Positions 16,054-23,146 of a DNA stretch of 49,276 bases are shown here, one piece after another. This DNA comes from Deltaproteobacteria bacterium (GTDB lineage: Bacteria > Bdellovibrionota > FAC87 > UBA2466). Position numbers and translations under genes: made by a program. The stretch is taken from NCBI GenBank assembly GCA_016196825.1, contig JACPWY010000037.1:1-49276 (forward strand), written 5' to 3'. The notes beneath the pieces were generated by a model that worked only from the letters and a program-made list of their open reading frames with translations, made no database searches and had not been told where the DNA came from. How positions within the stretch are numbered: position 1 is the stretch's first letter; each line of letters starts with the position of its first letter.

Positions 16054-16814
16054 TCGAGGCCTTCATCTTTGTCTTCGGCCTCATCTGGGGGAGCTTCTTC
16101 AATGTGTGTATTCATCGGCTGCCGAAGGAGCAGTCGGTGCTTTTCCCGCGATCGCATTGCCCGAATTGCCAGGCGCTGATCCCCTGGTACCTCAATATTC
16201 CCGTCGTCAGCTTTCTTTACCTGAAGGGGCGCTGCGCCCAATGCCAAAAGAGCATTTGCTGGGAGTATCCTCTTGTTGAGATTCTCACCGGTGTTGTCTT
16301 TCTCCTTCTTTATCTGCGATTTGGCCTGTCGACCCAGTGGGTGGGTTACACGGTTTTCTTCTCTGGGCTGTGGGTCTCTTCGATTGTGGATCTTCACCAT
16401 CAGATCATTCCGGATGAGATCAGCATTGGTGGAATACCGGTTGGTTTTCTTTACGTTCTTTGGAGTGGCGACATCCTCTGGTGGCAGTCGCTCCTCGGGA
16501 TTGTAGCTGGGGGCGGAAGCTTTCTCGCGGTGTCGTGGGTCTATGAGAAGATCACGGGGCGGGATGGACTGGGCGGCGGAGACGTGAAGTTGCTGGCGAT
16601 GATTGGGGCTTGGCTCGGGTACCAGGCGATTCTGCCGGTGATCGTGATTTCGAGTGCGGTCGGATCGCTGGTTGGCATCTCTTTGATGGTGGCTAAAGCC
16701 AAAGGGATGAAAGAGGCCATTCCCTTCGGGCCTTTCTTGGCCGCTGGGGCGGTCGTGCAATGTTTTTGGGGTGACAAGATCGGTGAGTATTTGTTTCCTT
16801 TTTCTAACGGGTGA
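16050..16814 (+). CDS. pilD: Prepilin peptidase / leader peptidase (A24A)
   Basis: 254 residues, inner-membrane aspartic protease that cleaves and methylates type IV prepilins or type II secretion pseudopilins. The zinc-binding loop is complete (C37-x2-C40 and C62-x2-C65), followed by catalytic D114 in VDLHHQIIPDEIS and D178 in LGGGDVKLLA. About seven transmembrane helices follow the standard topology. The upstream in-frame extension is shadow of the permease; the ATG at 16050 overlaps the permease stop. No pilin genes are in this window, so its substrates lie elsewhere. The link to an ABC exporter operon is unusual. Confidence 0.95.
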   Translation: MIEAFIFVFGLIWGSFFNVCIHRLPKEQSVLFPRSHCPNCQALIPWYLNIPVVSFLYLKGRCAQCQKSICWEYPLVEILTGVVFLLLYLRFGLSTQWVGYTVFFSGLWVSSIVDLHHQIIPDEISIGGIPVGFLYVLWSGDILWWQSLLGIVAGGGSFLAVSWVYEKITGRDGLGGGDVKLLAMIGAWLGYQAILPVIVISSAVGSLVGISLMVAKAKGMKEAIPFGPFLAAGAVVQCFWGDKIGEYLFPFSNG

Positions 16815-16819
16815 TTTCC

Positions 16820-17794
16820 ATGAACGGCCGGACGATCATTGTGACAGGCGGTGCTGGCTACCTGGGCCGTTGTGCTGTTGAGGTCTTGCGGGAACGCGGC
16901 TTCCGCCCGTTTGTGGTCGATAATTTCAGCGCGTCTCATCGGGAATCACTCGAAGGGGTGGATTTTGCGGAAGCGGATTTGTGCGATCTGGCTAAGAGTC
17001 GCGAGGCGTTCCGAAAAGCGGGGTCAGCGCACGCGGTGATCCACTTCGCTGCGCTGGCGCTTGTGGAAGAATCGGTTCGACAGCCGGAGCGTTATCTTAA
17101 GAATAATGTTGGGGCCGCTGAGACGGTGGCGAGGCTCTGCGGAGAGTTGGGAATTGGACGACTCATCCATTCGTCGAGTTGTGCGGTGTACGGATTTCCG
17201 AAAGAGATCCCAGTGAAGGAGGGGGCCACTTTTGCGCCGAGTTCGCCCTACGGTGAGAGCAAGGTGAGGGCTGAGGCCGTGCTTGGGCGGTTTCGATCAC
17301 CCCAACTTCGCGTAATCAACCTGCGCTATTTCAACCCGGTGGGGGCGATTGGGCGGTTCGGCGAGCGGCACGATCCGGAAACGCACTTGATCCCCCGAGT
17401 GATCGAAGCTTTGCGAGGTGGGCAGCCGGTTTCGGTGTTTGGTCGTGACTACGAGACTCCGGACGGAACGTGTGTGCGCGATTTTGTCCATGTGAAGGAT
17501 CTCATCGAGGCCCATTTGGCGGCGATGGAATGGTTGGAGCGCGGAGTTTCCACCGAGATCTCCGCTGTTAACCTTGGATCCGGTGTCGGTCGTTCCGTCC
17601 TTGAGGTGATCAAGACAGCTGAGAAGGCACTTTCCTTAAAGGCCGAGATCGCTTTTCTGCCACGGCGCCCGGGGGACCCCGCGCGGCTCATGGCGGATGT
17701 GGAGTTGGCAGAAAAGCTTTTTGGTTGGCGTCCGCGATTGGGAATCGACCAAATGATCCGCGACCACGCCCAGTTTATTTTCCCCTTTCGCTGA
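16820..17794 (+). CDS. galE: UDP-glucose 4-epimerase-like NAD-dependent epimerase
   Basis: 324 residues, extended short-chain dehydrogenase. NAD site GGAGYLG at 10-16; SSSCAVYG at 118-125; catalytic Tyr144 and Lys148 in SPYGESK. The RYFNPVGA and FGRDYETPDGTCVRDFVHVKDL segments are those of true GalE, which interconverts UDP-glucose and UDP-galactose in the cytoplasm. A Cys lies where GalE has Thr (SSCAVYG), common in variants. ATG at 16820 has CGGGTGA upstream; a GTG at 16811 overlapping the pilD stop is an alternative. It probably supplies galactose units for surface polysaccharide; last gene of the exporter operon. Confidence 0.9.
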   Translation: MNGRTIIVTGGAGYLGRCAVEVLRERGFRPFVVDNFSASHRESLEGVDFAEADLCDLAKSREAFRKAGSAHAVIHFAALALVEESVRQPERYLKNNVGAAETVARLCGELGIGRLIHSSSCAVYGFPKEIPVKEGATFAPSSPYGESKVRAEAVLGRFRSPQLRVINLRYFNPVGAIGRFGERHDPETHLIPRVIEALRGGQPVSVFGRDYETPDGTCVRDFVHVKDLIEAHLAAMEWLERGVSTEISAVNLGSGVGRSVLEVIKTAEKALSLKAEIAFLPRRPGDPARLMADVELAEKLFGWRPRLGIDQMIRDHAQFIFPFR

Positions 17795-17810
17795 AGAGCG
17801 AACAACTTTT
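17787..17810 (+). terminator. Weak terminator after the GalE-like gene
   Basis: TTCGCT-GAAG-AGCGAA hairpin (6 bp) followed by CAACTTTT. It overlaps the stop codon and is short, so strength is doubtful, but it lies just upstream of the hppA promoter. Confidence 0.4.
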
Positions 17811-17824
17811 GGCGAGTCACATAC

Positions 17825-17853
17825 TTGCCAGAGCCAGACCCCTCGGGCATAGT
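17825..17853 (+). promoter_or_regulatory. Sigma-70-type promoter for hppA
   Basis: TTGCCA (5/6 to -35), 17-base spacer, CATAGT (4/6 to -10). Start expected near 17860, leaving a 29-base leader that includes GGAGGAG before the ATG at 17889. Confidence 0.6.
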
Positions 17854-17888
17854 TTTCAACTTTGGCAGTCGCGACTTCTGGAGGAGAC

Positions 17889-19997
17889 ATGGAGTTAGTC
17901 CTAATTTTCGGAATCTCTTTTTTGGCGCTGGCATTCGCCTTCTATCTGGCGAGCTACGTGATGAAACAAGACACCGGCACCGAGAAGATGCGGTTCATCT
18001 CCGATGCCATCAAGTCAGGTGCTGAGGCCTTCTTGAGGCGAATGAACAAGACGATCGCGCTGCTCAGTATCGTTGTCGCCGTCGCACTCTACCTCTTCTA
18101 CAATAACCACAAGGGGCCTGACCTTGCGTGGAAGATCACACTGGGTTTCTTGGCGGGGGCTTTCTCCTCGGCGCTGGCAGGCTTCATCGGCATGATGATC
18201 TCGATTCGGTCCAACATCAGGACGGCGAGCGCCGCGATGAAGAGTTTGAATCTGGCCTTGAAGGTTTCTCTGCGCGGTGGCGCGGTTTCCGGCCTCGCCG
18301 TGACCGCGATGAGCCTTCTCGGAGTCGCGGGCCTTTTCGTGCTTTTTGGTGGGCGGACAGACCTTCCGGCGGCGCAGCTCAAGGAGATTGCGTTGCAGGT
18401 GGTGGGTTACGGTTTTGGCGCGAGCTTTGTGGCCCTTTTCGCCCAGCTGGGGGGCGGTATCTACACCAAGGCTGCTGACGTCGGCGCGGATCTCGTGGGT
18501 AAGGTCGAGGCGGGTATTCCTGAGGACGATCCTCGGAACCCGGCCGTGATCGCGGATCTGGTGGGCGACAACGTTGGTGACTGTGCTGGTCGCGGCGCGG
18601 ATCTGTTTGAGTCGACCGCTGCCGAGAACGTCGGCGCGATGGTTCTCGGTGCCTTCTTGGCGACGAAGCACCCTGAGCTTGGCGTTGGTGTTGTGTTCTT
18701 TCCGCTGGTTGCGCGCGCGTTTGGAATTATCGCCAGCATCATCGGTATCTTCATGGTTCGGATGAAGAACGAGAATGAAGATCCGATGTCAGCGTTAAAC
18801 CGCGGCTACAACATCACTTCGGTCCTTGCGATGATTGGATTCTATTTTGCCGTTCGTTGGCTCCTGAATTTCCCGGGCAACATGTGGTTCTTTGCTTCGG
18901 GCTGCATCGGCGTGGTGACGAGCTATATTTTCGTGCTCATCACTCAGTACTACACCGAGTACAAGTTTCGTCCGGTGAAATCGATCGCAGACAGCTGTTT
19001 GACGGGCCCCGCGACCAATATCATCACCGGCATTGCTGTTGGTCTTGAGTGTACAGCGGCCCCCGTAGTCGTTATCAGCACTGCTATCTTCACGTCCTAC
19101 TATTGTGGCGAGCAGGCGCTTTCGGGTGGCGGACTTTTTGGAACCGCGGTGGCCACGATGGGAATGCTCTCGACCGCCGCTTACATTCTTGCAATGGACA
19201 CCTTCGGCCCCATCACGGACAACGCTGGTGGTATTATTGAGATGTCCGGCCAGCCCGAGGATATTCGTAAGCGCACCGACCGTCTCGACTCCGTGGGCAA
19301 CACTACGAAAGCGTTGACCAAAGGCTACGCGATCGGAAGTGCTGCACTTGCTGCGTTTCTACTTTTCTCGGCCTATCTCGACGAGGTTTCCGATCTTCTC
19401 GGCCGCGAGTTCCATTCCGTGGATCTGGCGAAGGTGCCAGTCTTCATTGGCGCGCTTCTGGGAGCTGCTTTGGTGTTTCTGTTCTCTGCCTTGGCGATCA
19501 AGGCAGTGGGCAATGTTGCTCAGTTTGTTATTCAGGAGGTCCGTCGCCAGTTCCGAGAGAATAAGGGAATTATGGCGGGAACCTCTCAGCCCGACTACGG
19601 CAAGTGCGTGGATATCGTTACGGTTGGAGCTCTCAAGGCCATGGTGGCGCCCGGTCTCTTGGCGGTTCTCGTTCCCCTCTTTGTCGGTGTGACCTTCAAG
19701 TACATGTCTTCAACGCCCGGAATGGGTGCAGAGGCTGTGGCCGCGTTCCTCATGGTGGGAACGATTGCCGGCATTCTGATGGCAACCTTCATGAACAACG
19801 GTGGCGGCGCGTGGGACAATGCCAAGAAGTACATAGAAACGGGTGTCCACGGTGGCAAGAAGTCTGATGCACACAAAGCTGCAGTGGTAGGCGACACAGT
19901 CGGAGATCCCTTCAAGGACACCGCAGGGCCTTCGCTGCACGTGTTGATCAAGATGCTCTCGACGATCACACTGTTACTCGCACCGCTGTTTATCTAG
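17889..19997 (+). CDS. hppA: Membrane H+-translocating pyrophosphatase, K+-independent
   Basis: 702 residues, about 16 transmembrane helices, inner membrane. It uses pyrophosphate hydrolysis to pump protons. Substrate motif DVGADLVGKVE at 197-207 and the second acidic motif GDTVGDPFKDTAGPS near the C-terminus are intact. In GNTTKALTKGYAIGS, Lys474 and Thr477 occupy the positions that in K+-dependent enzymes are Ala and Ala/Gly, so this is the K+-independent, proton-pumping type; the discrimination rests on established mutant work in the family. ATG at 17889 has GGAGGAG upstream. Its own promoter lies just before. The stop codon TAG is the first part of the palindromic element B. Confidence 0.97.
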   Translation: MELVLIFGISFLALAFAFYLASYVMKQDTGTEKMRFISDAIKSGAEAFLRRMNKTIALLSIVVAVALYLFYNNHKGPDLAWKITLGFLAGAFSSALAGFIGMMISIRSNIRTASAAMKSLNLALKVSLRGGAVSGLAVTAMSLLGVAGLFVLFGGRTDLPAAQLKEIALQVVGYGFGASFVALFAQLGGGIYTKAADVGADLVGKVEAGIPEDDPRNPAVIADLVGDNVGDCAGRGADLFESTAAENVGAMVLGAFLATKHPELGVGVVFFPLVARAFGIIASIIGIFMVRMKNENEDPMSALNRGYNITSVLAMIGFYFAVRWLLNFPGNMWFFASGCIGVVTSYIFVLITQYYTEYKFRPVKSIADSCLTGPATNIITGIAVGLECTAAPVVVISTAIFTSYYCGEQALSGGGLFGTAVATMGMLSTAAYILAMDTFGPITDNAGGIIEMSGQPEDIRKRTDRLDSVGNTTKALTKGYAIGSAALAAFLLFSAYLDEVSDLLGREFHSVDLAKVPVFIGALLGAALVFLFSALAIKAVGNVAQFVIQEVRRQFRENKGIMAGTSQPDYGKCVDIVTVGALKAMVAPGLLAVLVPLFVGVTFKYMSSTPGMGAEAVAAFLMVGTIAGILMATFMNNGGGAWDNAKKYIETGVHGGKKSDAHKAAVVGDTVGDPFKDTAGPSLHVLIKMLSTITLLLAPLFI

Positions 19998-20171
19998 AAC
20001 CTATCTCATAAATAGTTTCGTAACGAGACTGGGTCAAAAAGCCCAGGATCGAGGACGCACAAGCGAGGCCGCGGAGGCGTGCCCTCTGGGCACGTCGAGC
20101 AGCCGAGCGCGGAGGACGAGGAGCCTGGGCTTTTTGACCAGCCGAGTAGAAACTATTTGTGAGATAGGTTC
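19997..20171. repeat. 175-bp palindromic element, copy B (inverted)
   Basis: Same family and same length as copies A and C, in opposite orientation. Outer arms GAACCTATCTCATAAATAG and further bases pair with 20149-20171 with one T/G wobble; the second stem pairs GGTCAAAAAGCCCAGG with CCTGGGCTTTTTGACC. The core hairpin CGTGCCC-AGA-GGGCACG is identical to copy A. It starts at the G of the hppA stop TAG and lies between convergent genes, where a bidirectional terminator role is possible. Confidence 0.9.
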
Positions 20172-20202
20172 TAAAATCCGGTCCGGGCAAGCAGCGAGTT
20201 TT

Positions 20203-20270
20203 CCCTGAACTGATCCCCCTAATTTCACCGGTTTGACCCCAGTGAATTCACGTGAAAGTGATCCCTCTGA
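20203..20270. mobile_element. Possible remnant of an IS21-type end (short repeated motifs)
   Basis: On the minus strand three imperfect ~22-26-base units follow one another: GGGATCACTTTCACGTGAA, GGGGTCAAACCGGTGAAA and GGGGGATCAGTTCAGGG. Short GGGATCA-type repeats at the tips are typical of IS21-family elements. No istA/istB coding sequence is nearby. The rest of 20172-20431 shows nothing else except the hairpin at 20401. Confidence 0.35.
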
Positions 20271-20400
20271 CAGATGACGTAATACCTACAGTCAAAAACG
20301 GCGTGACTACTTCGCTTGAACATGGGCCGAGCACTTTATCGCACTCGACCCTATACGGTTAAGGGAACCTCCGAGCCCCTTTACAATCCCCTGGCAAGGG

Positions 20401-20433
20401 TGCCTTGTATCCCCGCCGCAAGGCACTTTCTTT
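20401..20433 (+). terminator. Hairpin between hppA and the M1 aminopeptidase
   Basis: TGCCTTG, 11-base loop, CAAGGCA followed by CTTTCTTT. Seven-pair stem with a broken T-run reading on the plus strand. Weak as a terminator. Confidence 0.3.
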
Positions 20434-22984
20434 AGAAATTTTTCGCGAGGGTTTTTTGAGCGAGCTCTTTCATGCGCTCGGATTTGGATTCAGTCGTGAT
20501 GCGAGTGAGTGCGCTCTTCGCGGCGCTGACCTTCACCTCATCCAGCGTTTGGAACACACGGGCCTTCACGCCATCTCCGAAGCGGGTGTTCGTGAGAATA
20601 AAGTCGGCCACAAACTGTGACCATTCCTTTGAGTTTTTCAGGATCTGGTTGTCCTTAACCGCCCAGCCAATGCGCCCCATGAGATCCGAGCCAGAGGTCT
20701 TGGACAGCTCAGAAATCGCCGCTGCGGCCGACGGATCTTCCAGACTCCCAAAAGAAAACTCGATGAGAAACTTTGCGCGGTACCCTCGCGATCCGTGCCG
20801 CTCAAGCGCGGTTTTCAACATCGCCACACTCAGAGAGGAGCCCTGTGACGCCACTGCGTAAGCAGCCTCCCCTAAATCGTCGAACGGCAAATTGAAATCG
20901 GCCAACGCCTTAGCGGCGAGCGGAAGCACGATCTCGCTTTTCACCTTCCCCAAGGCCCCCAAGGTTTGCGCTCTCACCAAACGCCAACCATTGGGATCGG
21001 TCTGGAAAAGCGCGCTGTCTTCAAATTTGTGGTGAGTGAACTCCTTCACCTGATCGATGATCCCCGCGCCAAGTTTGGCCGGCAACCACCGCGTCTTTGC
21101 TCTCTTAAAAAGATGAAGCAACGCGGACCGCACATAGGGATTGCTGTCCTTCTGAAGAGATCGCAAGAGCGCCGCCTCAGCGCCCGCTCCCAACCCGTTG
21201 CCTTCCACTAGCGGCCGCGCCAACTCATACAGCGCCCAAACACGCGACAACGTATCGGGATCACTTTCAGCTTGAAGCACCAAGGCCTTCTCATCCGCCT
21301 TCTTTTGCACAAGCTTCCCCAGCGCCAGAGCCGCCGTGTTCACACTCACCCACTCCGGCTCCGCCTCGAGCTCCACCTCGAGCGTCTCCTCGACCCGCGA
21401 AACATTGAGCACGGAGTTTTTCGTATAGACAGGCTCGCTCCTGCGATGAAAGGCGACGGGCAACTTGAAGATGAACGGACGACTCCCCTTTTCGCCGTGG
21501 TTCGCCGCCTGAGCCACTTTAAGCACATATTTTTTCTGCGCTTTGTTCCATTCGCCCGAGTAGGTCAGAACCGGATAGCCTTTTTGGAGGAGCCAGCTAT
21601 CCCGGAAATCCGATACGTCCACGCCAGAGGCGGCCTGGACAGCCTCGAAGAAATCGAGGTAGGTGGCATTCCCAAAAGAAAACTTCTTGAGGTAGTTCGA
21701 AACAGCCTTCTTGAACTTCTCCTCGCCCACATAGGCGCTGAGCATGCGCAACACCGCTTCGCCCTTCGTGTAATTGGTGGCATCAAAGGCGTCATCCGCT
21801 GATTTCAACGTTTTATCGACGATTGGATGGCTCCTCGGCCCATCCTCTTCCCGAAAGTAGTCGTTCCAGGTGTCGGTCACGACCGCAACAAGCTCCTCTT
21901 CGCTGTCGAGAATGTGTTGCGTGGCGAGCGTTCCAAAATAGCTCGCAAAGGCCTCGTTGAGCCAAAGATCGTCCCACCATTTCATGGTCACGAGATCCCC
22001 AAACCACTGATGCGCCAGCTCATGGGCCGCCAGCGAAACCACTCGCCGCTTCTCGATCGACGAATTGGGATCATTCAAAACGGTGCGCTCTTCGTTCATA
22101 TGGGTTGCGGAGGTATTCTCCATGCCGCCCCACAGATAGGTCGGCAATCCCACGGTGGCATACTTTTCCCACGGATACTTCACACCGAGATAGCCTTCGA
22201 AGAAATCAATCCCTTTACGGGTCGCGTCCGCCACATAGGTCGCGCGACCCTTTCGGGTTTTACCGATCCACACCGAGACCTCAGGCATCTTGCGCTTCCC
22301 GTCGGTGACCTTTTCAAACTTTCCGATGGCCAGACTCATCAAATAGGTGGAGTGCTGCCTCTTCATCCCCCAGTTGAATCGCTGCCACGACTCCTTCCCC
22401 TCGCGTACAGAGTCCACACCCTTCAGTGACCCGTTGGAGATGACTGAATAGCCCTTTGGTACGAGCACCTCAAAGGAGGATTCCGCCTTGTCGTAAGGCT
22501 CATCATTGCAAGGCACAAAGGCGCGGGCGCCCATGGCCTCAAAATGGGTGAAAAACAGATCGCCGCGGCCATAATCATCGGGATCGGTCACCTTAAAAAA
22601 CCCGGAATGGGCCGAGCGGATCTTCCCCGAATAGGTAATGTCCAGCTCCACCACCGCTGCCTTCTTAAGACCGGTCGGCAACGAAATGGTGACCGTGTCT
22701 TTCCCCATTTTGAATTCGAGCGTCTGCCTTTTGGGTTTCACCATTTCGATGGACAGAATCTGGAGCTCCTCCGCATCAAACTCCACCGACGAAACCGCCT
22801 CGGTGAGGGTCAGGCGTGTTCGAACGGCCGCCCCAAAACCATCCCCCGCCGCACGCGGATCGAAGCGCATCGTGATCTGATAGCGATTGACATCGTACGG
22901 TCGATTTCTCGGTTCAAAGGTTTCACTAGCCATAATCATTCCTGCAAAAAACGCCCCTAGGGCAAACCAACGAAGGAATCCCAT
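20432..22984 (-). CDS. M1-family aminopeptidase, exported
   Basis: 850 residues. An N-terminal signal peptide (MGFLRWFALGAFFAGMIMA, cut near A-S-E) suggests a periplasmic location, unlike the cytoplasmic E. coli PepN. Zinc and catalytic residues are complete: H321-E322-L-A-H325 and E344 in WLNEAFASY (18 residues on). The substrate motif GAMEN is GGMEN. Order: beta-saddle N-domain, catalytic thermolysin-like domain, beta-sandwich, then an alpha-helical HEAT-like C-domain from ~560. Peptide scavenging in the periplasm is the likely role. The gene is divergent from the AAA+ gene. Confidence 0.93.
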   Translation of the reverse strand: MGFLRWFALGAFFAGMIMASETFEPRNRPYDVNRYQITMRFDPRAAGDGFGAAVRTRLTLTEAVSSVEFDAEELQILSIEMVKPKRQTLEFKMGKDTVTISLPTGLKKAAVVELDITYSGKIRSAHSGFFKVTDPDDYGRGDLFFTHFEAMGARAFVPCNDEPYDKAESSFEVLVPKGYSVISNGSLKGVDSVREGKESWQRFNWGMKRQHSTYLMSLAIGKFEKVTDGKRKMPEVSVWIGKTRKGRATYVADATRKGIDFFEGYLGVKYPWEKYATVGLPTYLWGGMENTSATHMNEERTVLNDPNSSIEKRRVVSLAAHELAHQWFGDLVTMKWWDDLWLNEAFASYFGTLATQHILDSEEELVAVVTDTWNDYFREEDGPRSHPIVDKTLKSADDAFDATNYTKGEAVLRMLSAYVGEEKFKKAVSNYLKKFSFGNATYLDFFEAVQAASGVDVSDFRDSWLLQKGYPVLTYSGEWNKAQKKYVLKVAQAANHGEKGSRPFIFKLPVAFHRRSEPVYTKNSVLNVSRVEETLEVELEAEPEWVSVNTAALALGKLVQKKADEKALVLQAESDPDTLSRVWALYELARPLVEGNGLGAGAEAALLRSLQKDSNPYVRSALLHLFKRAKTRWLPAKLGAGIIDQVKEFTHHKFEDSALFQTDPNGWRLVRAQTLGALGKVKSEIVLPLAAKALADFNLPFDDLGEAAYAVASQGSSLSVAMLKTALERHGSRGYRAKFLIEFSFGSLEDPSAAAAISELSKTSGSDLMGRIGWAVKDNQILKNSKEWSQFVADFILTNTRFGDGVKARVFQTLDEVKVSAAKSALTRITTESKSERMKELAQKTLAKNF

Positions 22985-23146
22985 TTTTGCACTCTGAATT
23001 GCGATAGAGCCCGTGTCAATTTCCCTTTTACTTTCTCGGGTTTACCCTATCTTCATCGATAGAAAATATATGCAATGCGTCATATGCTTTGCCCCTATCG
23101 GTAGCCTCATGCTAATTGAACTGAAATCGGGTCATTGAGAGGACAC

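Noticed and set aside
23014..23019. TTGACA on the minus strand before the M1 aminopeptidase as a -35 box
   Set aside because: No -10 at suitable spacing, and the start would fall on the ATG.
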